From Ianthella basta (taxonomy: Eukaryota > Porifera > Demospongiae > Verongiida > Ianthellidae), in contig OZ025876.1 of the NCBI GenBank assembly GCA_964019415.1, forward strand, positions 1,225,302 to 1,289,301: a DNA stretch of 64,000 nt, given 5' to 3'. Position 1 is the first letter of the stretch; each line of letters opens with the position of its first letter. The notes below the pieces were generated by a model. That model was not told where the DNA came from and did not search any database. It saw only the letters and a program-made list of their open reading frames with translations. Of this stretch, positions 34,297 to 46,315 are shown piece by piece. Both the position numbers and the translations under genes were made by a program.

Positions 34297-35723
34297 TCAT
34301 TGTCCCTGTCATATGTTGAAAATGCCATCCCATCATGACTTATATTATCATTACAACCCAGTGCATCTCCTGCATTGCCACTGTATGCTCCAATGTCCAG
34401 TCTGTAGTTGGTGAGGTTGTTGTTGATAGAGAAGAAGTTGTACTGTGCATTCTTATTGTTGCCATTAAATTAAAGCAGCCTCCTCTAGCTGGGGTCATGG
34501 GGAAGACACCTCTCTGCAGTCACGGGGAAGACCAGGGCCTTGTGGGGTGCCTGGAGGCAAGAGAGGGAGTGGACCATTATCAGGTATTCTTGCTAGATGT
34601 ATATACATATGGAAGAAGGTGTGTATAATCATTGCAATACTTGTGATTGTGGAGAAGAGAAGGACTCAGAGTAATATTATTATCAGAGCATTCATACTAA
34701 TTACCTGAAATTTCGCTTCCCCTCTACATTCAAGTGCATGCCTCAATCTGTTCCCTAACCACCATTCTACTATTCCCCAGTGTGTAGCTGTTGGTGTGTG
34801 TATCAATCAATCAATCAATCAATCATACACAGCTTTGTCTCCGATGCTGGAGGTCGCTGGAATTATTTTCTAACAGTTCTGTGCAAGAAATAGTTCACAT
34901 CATGCTGTACTAAATAGTTCAATAATTAACTGTTCAATTTACTTTCAGATCATCAGCCCATCTTTTCCTTGGTCTTCCCCTCGGTCGCTTTCCGGGCACA
35001 TTCTCCATATACACCTTCTTTACCATCCTGTCATCTGTCATTTCTTCCATCTTCTTTAACCATTCTGTCTTCTTGTTCTCTACTCTTGATACCACTGCCA
35101 CCTGTCCCAGTCTTGATCTAATATCAACATTCCTCACTTTGTCCAACATAGTCACTCCTTCCACTCTCCTCAGGCATCTCATTTCAAGGGCTTGTATTCT
35201 GCTCTTGTGTCTCTCTAGCAGGGTCCAGGTCTCACATGCATACAACAGAGTTGGCATCACCGTGGCATTGATCACTCTAAGTTTTGTTGCCTTGCTCAGT
35301 TCTCTTCGATCAATTATCTCTTTTCTCATAGCTCCAATCACTTTGGATGCTGCTCCTATTCTGTGGTCTACCTCTGCTTCACATGATCCCTCTTCATCTA
35401 ACATGGCTCCTAGATACTTCATTGTCTTCGCATTTTCTATCTCCACTCCATTTACTGTAATGTTGCATGTGCCTCCTCCTCTCTTCACCATGCACCATTA
35501 CCTTTGTCTTTCCCCAATTGATTGTCATTCTCCATTTCATCATCACTTCATCCAGCACCTTCACATTTCTTTCTGCATCCTCATCTCTTTCTGTCACTAA
35601 CATTAGGTCATCGGCAAACAAGAGAAGCTGTATTATGGTGTATTATGGTGTGTGTAACTCACATGAATACCCCAAGCTGATGAAGGCTGCAGTGAGAACT
35701 AGTATGCTCACAAGTGGAATCAT
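34297..35723 (-). pseudogene. FReD remnant: signal exon, exon-2 start and internal fragment, split by a LINE
   Basis: Exon 1 is complete at 35723-35663 with donor gtgagt and a TATA motif (35850-35856). Only the first 45 or so bases of exon 2 follow (34550-34504), joined by a deletion to the internal GCNDNISHDG fragment (34470-34297). The intron is split by a LINE (34803-35646). Not functional as it stands. Confidence 0.7.
34803..35646 (-). mobile_element. 5'-truncated non-LTR retrotransposon (LINE) fragment
   Basis: On the minus strand it encodes the reverse-transcriptase active site FADDLMLV (about 35620) and, in a shifted frame, the RT C-terminal part (KYLGAMLDEEGSCEAEV, RVINATVMPTLLYACETW, GKRPRGRPRKRWADDL). 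The 3' end is a short (TTGA)n tail (34803-34826). A 10-bp target duplication GGTGTGTGTA flanks it (34793-34802 and 35647-35656). It sits inside a FReD intron. The exact clade is not assigned. Confidence 0.85.
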
Positions 35724-37212
35724 TCTCTTGGACTGTGCTCACTGTCACTGTAGCAGTAGGTATACTGTTGACAACACCTTGTGACTTGTTTCTCTGAAAC
35801 AGCTCTGTTACTAGGAAAGTAAGTTCTTTACTGTGAAGACAGGCCTCCTTTTTATAGTATCTTCCTCTGGGGTCATGGGGAGGACCTAATGATGTCTTTA
35901 AGATGACTCAATTAGTGGACAAACAGATTATTATGTAATATTTTGTGATTCTGTCATGATGTGAATCTGTGCAGGTGGCATTGACCTTGTCTCCACTGGG
36001 GTCATGGGGATAGACCTATAATACTATTTAAATAACTACATTAGTAGAAAGTTAATTACTTAATAATTGCAATATCCCTAACTCTCCCTTGTGGTGGTGT
36101 ATCTGTGTGGGTCACTGTGTTGCTGCACTGTGGTGGTAAACAGGTTTAGAAGTACTCTGGTGTCATGGTGTTGACACAGTATTGTGAAATCTTTGCAGCT
36201 GGTCATGTTCCAGGTTCAGTTTGCACACCTCATAACTATCAATTCAGTCATTGTACAAGTTGCATGTTGTCTCATCCTGCTCTCACTTGGGCCATTGGGG
36301 GTGCTTTGCATTTCTTGTAAGTAGTGTTTGCATATATTAATTGCTACAACTGTTGTTGTCTAGTCATGAGTTGTGTACTGGATTGTGTCATGTACAGTAT
36401 GTTATGAGTGGTGTGCACCATTTAGTACATCACTATATAGTGTCCACACAAACTCCTCTAACCATTGCCCAATACAATAGGTGGACTTGGTCCTCATTAC
36501 ATTATAAAGGGACTTGTCAATCCCTTCACGTTAATCATACTACACTGATAGTCTACGTACGTATTACCTCATTACATTCTTTTTATGTCAATTCTTCCAA
36601 CTGTTACCAATTGATATGTTGGTTGCACAGTGGAACATCAATCTATAATGGACACCATGGGGACCAGCTGTCTGTCCTCATTATGTATACAGAGGTATCC
36701 TATATTTGAAAAGAACTTTGATATAGGGTGGTAATACTGTGTTATCTCTACGTGCTATCACATCTGGCTGTGTATTAGAGGTTTCATTCAGGGTGTCCTT
36801 CATAGAGAGGTACCACTGTGTGATATGTATGTGCGTTGTTTGTTGGATAGTGCTGTCCTACCTTGTCCCCTGAACAGAGTGAACTGTGTGTTTGTGGTAA
36901 TGTGATGAGGGCAGATGGAGACAGTGTGCCTGCATGTCCACAGTGAACATACACTTTCTTGTTGATGGTTGTTATGCCGAGTGAGAGGAGTACCACCACT
37001 GTACCTCCATCTAGTGTACAACTTCTGGTCTGGCCATTAGATTATATACATATGTACACTGTATGAACACAATTCACATGTACCTCATCACTGTATTGTT
37101 GATCACACTATACACTACAATTGTAGACTACATATCATTGGTTAACTCAATATCCTTGTGTGGTTCTAGTGCTGTATCTGTAGCTAAACTGTGTTCAGTG
37201 ATGGACACTTGA
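35724..37212. repeat. Flank between the LINE-bearing FReD remnant and FReD-10
   Basis: TATA 35850-35856, P block 36148, MITE 36626-36820, then the conserved FReD-10 3' untranslated block from about 37060. Same order as 4.9-6.4 and 42.3-43.5 kb. Confidence 0.65.
36626..36820. mobile_element. MITE copy, CACAGTGG termini
   Basis: Same termini and flanks as 5783-5999, so it was inherited with the duplicated unit rather than inserted separately. Confidence 0.6.
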
Positions 37213-38176
37213 CTAGTCTCTGGTGCGGAGCTTCATTTCAATGCTTTTGAGGATGTTGGTAAACCCTGTCCAGCCATTAGTGTTGTATCCATTGTATGGT
37301 CCATTTAGGAGTGCACACCAGCAGTTATTGTACCACCATCCAGCAGAATTGGACCGAGCACAGCGGGCACCATTGTTTCTGTCATATGTTGCGAATGCCA
37401 TCCCATCATGGCTCACAAAACGACGACAACTCACCCCATGCAGTGCATCCCCTGCATTGCCGCTGTATGCTCCAATGTTCAGTCTGTAGTTGGTGAGGTT
37501 GTTGTTGACAGAGAAGAAGTTGTACTGTGCATACTTCTTGTTGCCATTAAGGTCACCCAAGTCCACTCTCAGCTCTGACCTGAACACTGCTGCAGTTAGA
37601 CAGTGGATCTTCTCTAGACCCAACCAGTATTCCCATTTCGGGTCACCAAACCCATTGACATACTCTGACCATCCCCTGTTGAAGTTAACTTCTCCATTCT
37701 TTCGTTTCTGGAAGACCACCCACTGTCCATTGTCCATATCACACCACACCCTGAATGGTCTGATGCGAGGGCACTGTGGGTCAATGTTGTAGACACCAGA
37801 CATGGTGCATCCTCTCTGGTACACCTCTCTGCAGTCATGGGGAAGACCAGGGCCTCGTGGGGTGCCTGCATGGAGGCAAGAGAGGTGGTGGACCATTATC
37901 AGGTATTCTTGCTAGATGTATATGTATGAAAAAAGTGTATAATATTGCAATACTTGCGATTGTGGAGAAGGGAAGGACTCGATTATTTGAGCACTCATAA
38001 CAATTGCCTGAAGTTTCGATACCCCTCTACATCTAAGTATATGCTTCCATCTGATCTCTTACCACCATTCTACTTCACCCCAGTGTGTAGCTGCTGGTGT
38101 GTGTGTGTAACTCACATGAATACCCCAAGCTGATGAAGGCTGCAGTGAGAACTAGTGTGCTCACAAGTGGAATCAT
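37213..38176 (-). CDS. FReD-10: secreted fibrinogen-related lectin, intact, altered calcium loop
   Basis: Exon 1 is 38176-38116, the intron 38115-37866 (250 bp) and exon 2 37865-37213; 714 nt, 237 aa. The calcium loop is YDRNNGARCARS instead of the common YDRDNDR...C, so the second acidic residue is replaced. The pocket side reads WYNNCWCALLNGPYNGYNTNGWTGFTNILKS, with a three-residue insertion relative to FReD-8. The variable loop is VSCRRFVS. Framework residues match the other copies. Whether the domain still binds calcium cannot be judged from sequence. Confidence 0.84.
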
Positions 38177-39266
38177 TCTCTTGGACTGTGTTCACTGTCA
38201 CTGTAGCAGTAGGTATACTGTTGACCACACCTTGTGACTTGTTTCTCTGAAGCAGGATCTGTTCCTAGGAAGGTAGCTAAGGTTGGTTACTGTGAAGACT
38301 GGCCTTGTTTAAATAACCTCCTCTGGAGAAGGACCTCATGAATATCTTTGGGATAGAATTGATTTTTAATATCTCTGCATGTCTTGTTTATCAATGCATG
38401 AGACATTGACCCTGCCTCCTTTGGGTTCATAAGGAATGATCATGATGAATACCATTAATGTACCTAAGGTATATGTAATAGAGAAAAGTAAATTACCTTG
38501 TGCGTCTCTGGCTGCTCCTTGTGGTGGTGCCTCTGTGTGGGGGACTGCATTAGGTGCACTGCGGTGATAAACAAAAGTTTTGGATTTTATTCAGACGAAG
38601 TACTCTGGTGTCATGGTGTTGACACAGTATTGTGAAATCTTTGCAGCTGGTCATGTTCCAGGTTCAGTTTGCATACCTCATGACTATCACATATCCACCA
38701 AACACTTCTATTAGGTAGAATATACCTAAGGACTGCCTAAGTGGGTTTGTAGCAGCATCCATCATATGTAACTTTGTATACAATAAATACATAGCTAGCT
38801 AATGATTCAACCATTGGCTCCTTTGGGGGGTCATAAGGAAATGAATACCATTAATGTAACTAAGGTATATGTAATAGAGAAAAGTAAATTACCTTACTTG
38901 GCCTTACTAGATAGTGTGTAGAAAGCTATGATGGATGAGCTTCCTAGCCACTAAGGCTTTACCAACAGGTTTTAGTACTAGCTCTGAAGAGGAGGATCAG
39001 ATCACTCAACACCGGCCATACATGCCCCCTTGGAAAAATCTCACTCACCCCCAATTAGATGATTCTTTGTATTTCTCTTGCCTCCCGCATAATACTCAGA
39101 TCCTCAGTTCGGCTTTGCTGAAGATGTTTCTAAGCTTAGCACTAAGCATGCTTGTGTACAATGGTAGGTGTGCATGTGCATGTGTGTATGTGTATGTATG
39201 TATATGTATGCAGTGGCAGTAGATGTACTCCTGTTCCCATTCACCGCACTACATCACTGTACCCAC
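38177..39266. repeat. Large duplicated unit, fourth copy
   Basis: FReD-10 upstream region, P block 38599, and the block matching 1-615 from 38660. No independent gene seen. Confidence 0.7.
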
Positions 39267-39520
39267 AGGGCGGCTTGTCAGTGAGGTACTGGTGAGGAAG
39301 AAGGATGCCAACATCAAGAAGAATTCTTCCTTAAGTTTGTAAATAAACTAATATAGGTGAGCCTAGTGTGTGGTTACATTTGTACTGTTACAGTAGCCAC
39401 AACTGTGTTTTTGTATAAGGGTGTAATGGTGTATGTGTCTGTTCTGTCTGTATATTCAGAGTACTCTCACTGAACAGCAGAGGGATTCACTTAGTGCTGA
39501 CTTTGAATCTGTCTAACCCA
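39267..39520 (+). pseudogene. UPF2 exon fragments, sixth copy
   Basis: Same arrangement and the same lesions as at 33517-33770, including 'ttccttaagtttgtaaat', so the two were copied after these changes arose. Confidence 0.65.
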
Positions 39521-40034
39521 ACCTTAACTATACATACCCCCATCTGGTGTACAACTGCTGGTCTGGTCATTCGATTATATACGTATAATTATACTGTATG
39601 TACGTACGTATACACTGTACAAGCAGGTAGGTTGTTTACTGCAAAGACGAGCCTCCTCTCTATGAGGGAAGACCTCATGAATGTCTTTGGGATAAAATGG
39701 ATTTCTAATGACTCTGCATGTCTTGTTTATGTGTGGGTGAGGCATTGACCCCACATCCTTTGGGTTCATGAGGATCAAAAGACATCGTGAATACCATGAA
39801 TATGAAAAATCATTTACTTCATAAGTCCCAGGTTTCCCCTTGTGGTAGTGTCTCCACCCACACTGCATGCATTGCCGTAGTGCAATGTGGTACAGGGTTT
39901 TGCAAATGGTTGTTTCAAATGTTATTCGACTCACGACTCACCTTTCAACTTTGATCTTATACTTTTGGTGCTATTACATTATGGTTCAAAGTTCAGAGGT
40001 GAGTCACGTGCATGAGTTGAGTGATGGTCGCGAC

Positions 40035-40791
40035 CAGGGGGGTCGGTCAAGGTCACGTGTGTCCGCAAAATGGCCGACGCGGCTGCTCTTTACTGTGTAT
40101 TTTACCTATACTAGCAAAGAGCAGACATATTTCGAGAAACACGTCGCATCGCTTGTTTCTTTGCTTCTGAGCACACAGTTGGACAAAGGCTATCAGAAAA
40201 TGGACCCTTCCCCGCCCTTCTCCAGTATCTAGGTAGGTTTTGCGAGCATTTTCCAACACCGGTGTACGAGTGTTCGCTGCTGCTGGCTACGAGGCAGATG
40301 AAGCCTAATCTGGAGTACTGAGCAAGTGCTCCTGTGGAAGTGACTCCTTAGAAGCTGGTAGCGAGTCCTCATTGATCACTTCAGGACTGCAAGACTGATA
40401 GGTTGACTGCTTCTGCAATGGGAGTGCAATCGGCAGCCCCGTCCTTGCAATCGTCTTGGTTCTGTACACGATTTGTCACATTCGATAGCAGGGATGCTAG
40501 AAATGGCTTAAGCGTGCTGGCAATCCTGAGGAAACGCTGCGATAACTTGCAAAACTAAATCGTGAAAGCGGTCAGACAATTAAGCCCAATCCACCGTATG
40601 GCTCCTTGGCTACGTACGTACGGGTCATACCAGGGGCGCGAATGCAGTACAAGGCCCTGCCATGGCTCAGGGTATGCACATTCGGCCTTGGAGCACAGTC
40701 AGCTAACATATGGATACGCGATTGGAATGTCAGGAATGCAATTATTGAGGTGCTGGTATTGCGCAATCCCAGGACTTGTCCGACCCCCCTG
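40035..40791. mobile_element. 757-bp TIR element with 9-bp target duplication
   Basis: Perfect 12-bp terminal inverted repeats CAGGGGGGTCGG / CCGACCCCCCTG. The flanking 9-mer GGTCGCGAC occurs at 40026-40034 and 40792-40800. Paralogous sites at 1.37, 23.66 and 34.27 kb lack the insert. No transposase domain is recognisable. The 9-bp duplication fits Mutator-like (8-11 bp) better than hAT (8 bp), but superfamily is uncertain. Confidence 0.85.
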
Positions 40792-40819
40792 GGTCGCGAC
40801 AACCATTTTGCAAAACCTG

Positions 40820-42262
40820 TCATTGTCCCCGTCATATGTTGAAAATGCCATCCCATCATGACTTATATTATCATTACAACCCAGTGTATCTCCTGCATTG
40901 CCACTGTATGCTCCAATGTCCAGTCTGTAGTTGGTGAGGTTGTTGTTGACAGAGAAGAAGTTGTACTGTGCATACTTCTTGTTGCCATCAAGGCCACCCA
41001 AGTCCACTCTCAGCTCTGCCCTGAACACTGCTGCAGTTAGACAGTGGATCTTCTCTAGACCCAACCAGTATTCCCATTTAGGGTCACCAAACTCATTGAC
41101 ATACTCCGACCATCTCCTGGTGAAGTTGACTTCTAATAATCTGTTTTGTCCACTAATTGAGTCATCTTAAAGACATCATTAGGTCCTCCCCATGACCCCA
41201 GAGGAGGATGCTATAACAAGGAGGCCTGTCTTCACAGTAAAGAGCTTACTTTCCTAGGAACAGAGCCTACTTCAGAGAAACAAGTCACAAGGTGTTGTCA
41301 ACAGTGTACCTACTGCTACAGTGACAGTGAGCCGCAGTCCAAGAGAATGACTCCACTTGTGAGCACACTAGTTCTCACTGCAGCCTTCATCAGCTTGGGG
41401 TATTCATGTGAGTTATACACACACCAACAGCTACACACTGGGGTGTAGTAGAATGGTGGTAAAGGAACAGTGGCATTAGGTGTGGCCTGGAGGGTTATCA
41501 AAAGTTCAGACATTGACATAATAGACTACTGATTCAACTACTTCATTCAATGTGTACCACCTACATATTATGTAAATCCAATCCAGATAAACCCATCCTT
41601 AACACTGTACATGCATGTAAGGCTAAGATGGTCTGACCACACAAATATTAGTAATGTAGAAGCACAGCTGCAGGTATAAAATGGATTGTTCAAGAAAGGG
41701 CTGGTTCTCCAATACCAGCTTCACAACAGGGTTGAAAACCTTGCCAACATTTCGACCAGAGCAGAAGCTGGTATTGGAGAACCAACCCTTTCTAATGCCT
41801 GAGCCAGCTGAGAAGCCCTCACTTCATGGAATGTTCAAGCCATGAAAGATCAACCATGGTGGTTGAAACTGAGGACATCTTGTGTTAAATGAAGTGAAAT
41901 ATCTACAGTAACTTTCATATAGTTAAACATCTACACGGTAATGTTCTGTGTGAAGTCATGAGCTTTACACTGAGCTTTGTCCTTCTCCACATATGTGCTG
42001 CACTGAAAACGTATGTAATTCCTCTCTCACAGACCCTTCATCTAGCAAGTATCATAATGGTTCGCTCTCTCCTCTCCACTCTACAGGCACCCCACAAGGC
42101 CCTGGTCTCCCCCGAGACTGCAGGGAGGTGTACCAGAGAGGGTGCACCATGTATGGTGTCTACACCATTGACCCACAGTGCCCTCGCATCAGACCATTCA
42201 GGGTGTGGTGTGATATGGACAATGGACAGTGGGTGGTCTTCCAGAAACAAAAGAATGGAGAA
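40820..42262. pseudogene. FReD gene broken by an internal 1.1-kb inversion
   Basis: On the minus strand, 41133-40820 encodes WSEYVNEFGDPKWEYW... to DRDNDRFC. Then 41134-42262 is inverted: on the plus strand lie exon 1 (41347-41407, MTPLVSTLVL..., donor gtgagt at 41408) and the 5' part of exon 2 (42087-42262, acceptor ctacag, reading to QKQKNGE). The two exon-2 parts meet exactly at the same point of the domain (between VNF and KNGE codons), so one inversion explains the layout. The domain end is missing beyond the MITE at 40819. Confidence 0.8.
41695..41791. repeat. Long hairpin, 28-bp arms
   Basis: Arms 41695-41722 and 41764-41791 (AAGGGCTGGTTCTCCAATACC...) pair at 27 of 28 positions around a 41-nt loop. 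It lies in the intron of the inverted FReD copy. Confidence 0.8.
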
Positions 42263-42950
42263 TTATGTAATATTCTGTGATTCTGTCATGTGAATCTGTG
42301 CAGGTGGCATTGACCTTGTCTCCACTGGGGTCATGGGGATAGACCTATAATACTATTAAAACAACTTCGTTAGTAGAAAGTTAATTACTTAATAATTGCA
42401 ATATCCCTAACTCTCCATTGTGGTGGTGTATCTGTGTGGGTCACTGTGTTGCTGCATTGTGATGGTAAACAGGTTTAGAAGTACTCTGGTGTCATGGTGT
42501 TGACACAATATTTTGAAATCTTTGCAGCTGGTCATGTTCCAGGTTCAGTTTGCACACCTCATAACTATCAATTCAGTCATTGTACAAGTTGCATGTTGTC
42601 TCATCCTGCTCCAACTTGGGCCAGTGGGGGTGCTTTGCATTTCTTGTAAGTAGTGTTTGTTAATATATTAATTGCTACAACTGTTGTTGTCTAGTCATGA
42701 GTTGTGTACTGGATTGTGTCATGTACAGTATGTTATGAGTGGTGTGCACCATTTAGTACATCACTAGTGTCTACACAAACTTATCTAACCATTGCCCAAT
42801 ACAATAGGTGGACTTGGTCCTCATTACATTAAAGGGACTTGTGCCGATCCCTTCACATTAACCATACTACACTGATAGTCTATGTATTACCTCATCTTAC
42901 ATTCTTCTTATGTCAACCCTTCGAACTGTTACCAAGTGATATGTTGGTTG
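42263..42950. repeat. Flank to the right of the inversion
   Basis: Continues exactly where the uninverted copies at 5.09 and 35.93 kb read 'tgtaatattctgtgattctg'. Contains a P block at 42480. Confidence 0.7.
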
Positions 42951-43169
42951 CACAGTGGAGCATCAATCAATAATGGACACCATGGGGACCAGCTGTCTGT
43001 CCTCATTATGTATACAGAGGTATCCTTATTTGAGAAATATTCTGGTATAGGTTGGTTATATACTGTATATCTCTATGTGCTATCACAGCTGGCTGTGTAT
43101 TAAAGGTTTCATTCATAGTGCATGAACTATCCTCATTTAGGGTGTCCTTTATAGGGAGGTACCACTGTG
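42951..43169. mobile_element. MITE copy, CACAGTGG termini
   Basis: Same termini and flanks as 5783-5999, inherited with the unit. Confidence 0.6.
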
Positions 43170-43572
43170 TGATATGTATGTGAGTTGTTTGTTGGATAGT
43201 GCTGTCCTACCTTGTCCCCTGAACAGAGTGAACTGTGTGCTTGTGGTAATGTGGTGAGGGCAGATGGAGACAGTGTGCCTGCATGTTCCTATGTCCACAG
43301 TGTACGTACACTTCTTGTTGATGGTTGTTATGTTGAGTGAGAGGAGTACCACCACTGTACCTCCATCTAGTGTACAACTGCTGGTTTGGTCATTAGATTA
43401 TATTCATATGTACATGCACTGCATGAACACATTTGACATGTACTTCATCACTGTATTATTGATCACACTATACACTACAATTGTAGACTACATATCATTG
43501 GTTAACTCAATATCCTTGTGTGGTTCTAGTGCTGTGTCTGTAGCTAAACTGTGTTCAGTGATGGACACTTGA

Positions 43573-44665
43573 CTAGTCTCTGGTGCGGAGCTTCATTTCA
43601 ATGCTTTTGGGGCTTCTGGTAAACCCATACCAGCGGTTGTATCCATTGTATGGTCCATTCAGGTCTGCACACTCACAGTAGTTGTACCACCATCCAGCAG
43701 AGTGTACCCAGCACAGTTGTAACTACTGCCCCTGTCATTGTCCCTGTCATGTGTTGAAAATGCCATCCCATCATGGTTCCTACCACCATCACAACTTCCA
43801 TGCAGTTGATCTCCTGCATTGCCACTGTATGCTCCAATGTCCAGTCTGTAGTTGGTGAGGTTGTTGTTGACAGAGAAGAAGTTGTACTGTGCATACTTCT
43901 TGTTGCCATCAAAGTCACCCAAGTCCACTCTCAGCTCTGACCTGAACACTGCTGCAGTTAGACAGTGGATCTTCTCTAGACCCAACCAGTATTCCCATTT
44001 CGGGTCACCAAACCCATTGACATACTCTGACCATCCCCTGGTGAAGTTGACTTCTCCATTCTTTCGTTTCTGGAAGACTACCCACTGTCCGTTGTCCATA
44101 TCACACCACACATTGAATGGTTTGATGCGAGGGCACTGTGGGTCAATGGTGTAGACACCAGATGTGGTGCACCCTCTCTGGTACACCTCTCTGCAGTCAC
44201 AGGGGAGACCAGGGCCTCCTGGAGTGCCTGTGGATAGGTAGAGGTAGCCATAATGTTAATTGCTAGATGACGAATATGTGTGAGAGAGATTGTGTCTGTA
44301 CTGCAGTGGAGAGATGGGAATATCTTGTACCATTCTACTGCACCCCAGTGTACATCAACATTACTCATATATGTGTGGTCAGACCATCTTAGCCTTACAT
44401 GTACAGTGTTAGGGATGGACCTACTGTATCTGGATTGGTTTTACATAATATGCAGGTGGTACACATTGAATGAAGTAGTTGAATCAGTAGTCTTATGTCA
44501 ATGCCTAAACTTTTGATAACCCTTCACATCTTAGTGCTTCTGATCCCTTACCACCATTCTCCTTCACCCCAGTGTGTAGCTGTTTGTGTGTGTGTGTAAC
44601 TCACATGAATACCCCAAGCTGATGAAGGCTGCAGTGAGAACTAGTGTGCTCACAAGTGGAGTCAT
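43573..44665 (-). pseudogene. FReD-13: lectin gene with 1-nt deletion before the WW motif
   Basis: Exon 1 is 44665-44605, the intron 44604-44228 (377 bp) and exon 2 44227-43573. The joined length is 716 nt, one base short of a multiple of three. The frame is correct up to YNCAG; a base missing near 43711 then shifts it, ending in TVSVQT and a premature stop. The usual GWWY..C..LNGPYNG..KLRTRD and terminal TAG remain in the shifted frame. The variable loop is SCDGGRN. Confidence 0.78.
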
Positions 44666-46126
44666 TCTCTTGGACTGTGTTCACTGTCACTGTAGCAGTA
44701 GGTACACTGTTGACAACACCTTGTGACTTGTTTCTATGAAGCAGGCTCTGTCCCTTGGAAAGTAGATTGTTTACTGTCAAGACACACACCTTCTTTTAAA
44801 GCAGCCTCCCCTAGGGTCATGGGGAAGGACCGAATGAATGTCTTTAAGATGATTTAATTTGTGGATAAGATTGATTCTCTAGTCACCCAGTCTTGTGCAT
44901 CTGTATATGTGGCATTGACCCCACCTCCTCTGATGTCATGGGGATAGACTTATAATCTATGAATTTCATTACAATTACTACATTTAGTAGAATGTAGACT
45001 GCCTTGTCTGTCCCTGACTCCTCCTTGTGGTGTCTCTGTGTGGGTCAGTGCACTGTGGTGATAAACAACTTTGGAGCAATGACCAATAATTGGACTAATG
45101 ACTTATAATTTGTACCCTGGTGTCATGGTGTTAACACAGTATTGTGAAATCTTTGCAGCTGGTCATGTTCTAGGTTCAGTTTGCACACCTCATAACTATC
45201 AATACAGTACAAGTTGTGAGTTGTCTCATCCTGCTCCATGCAACTTAGGCCAATGGGGTTGCTTTGTATTTCTTATAGTGGGTGTGTCCTGTCATGAGTT
45301 GTGTACTGGATTGTGTTGTGTATGTAATGAGTGGTGTGTGCACCATTTAGTACATCACTATAGTGTGCACACACTCTTATGTCACTCCACTCACCATTGC
45401 CCACTACACACTAGGTGGACATGGTCCTCACTGGATCAGATGGACATTAACCATAGTATACACTAATAGTCTGTTACATATTTACCTGAGAAGTGTCCCT
45501 TTAGTGCAGATGCAGGCACTTCTGAAGCTAGTGCTTTTGAAACAAAGCACTTTCAATCTTAGCTACCAAGTAATGGCTACAGCATGAAACCTATACTGAG
45601 GGAGTGTAAGTTAGAGTAGCCGCTTTCACTCTCACAAGAAGACGCTTTCCTCTATATAGCCTATATACAGTATGTCACTCACCATCTTCTACTGCAAGCT
45701 ATAATGATAGCAAAAAGCCGTTGCACCATCTCCCAAGGAGGAGTTTTGTAACAACCAAATGTGCTGCAAATTCCATAATCAAGTTCGCTTTCCTTCGTAA
45801 AACAAAGATGGTGTCCCATAGTAGTGTATGGCAAGTTGGAGCAAAACCTTCATTTTGCAAACCTTCACTAAAACATTCCATCGAGGACACCCTCCGGATA
45901 GCACTTAGAAGGTAGGACCATGTTCGCTGTGAATTCTTTGGTGGATTTCAGAGATTAGTGTGACCGCAATATCAATCAGCCTAGCTCCATTACATTAAGA
46001 TTCGCCTTCTACCAGTGATGCATTAGTAGTATATACAGTATAGCCTCAATCTCGCTCACTCTCCTGTTCACCTACCTTCACCTCCTCCTTTCTTCTTCCC
46101 TCCCCAATTCCCACCCCTCCCATTAG
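44666..46126. other. FReD-13 upstream flank and low-copy region before the RBM-like locus
   Basis: 44.67-45.45 kb is repeat-unit flank with a P block at 45114. 45.5-46.1 kb is not duplicated in the window. A frame at 45721-45915 ending before 'gtaggacc' could be an exon, but neither it nor its antisense matches a family I know, and I see no N-terminal RBM exons. Confidence 0.45.
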
Positions 46127-46314
46127 TCCTCATTCTAATGGGATTGGACCACCACACATCAGAGGAGAGTGTGCATCAAGCTCTGCAGGCAGTAACCTCC
46201 CTCCCCATCCAGGACATCCGAGTCATTAAGGATAAGATCTCTGGGATGGGAAGAGGATTCTGTTTTGTGGACCTTGCTTCAATTGAGGTAAGTGTTGTGG
46301 CCAGGGGTGGCTGT

Positions 46315-46315
<1 letters not shown>

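Noticed and set aside
26595-38800. Possible CRISPR-like regular repeats
   Set aside because: Repeats are hundreds of bases to kilobases long segmental duplicates in an animal genome; there is no short repeat-spacer pattern.
45721-45915. Candidate first exon of the RBM-like gene
   Set aside because: An open frame ending at a possible donor, but no similarity to RBM5/10 N-termini, and the antisense frame is equally open. Not called as a gene.
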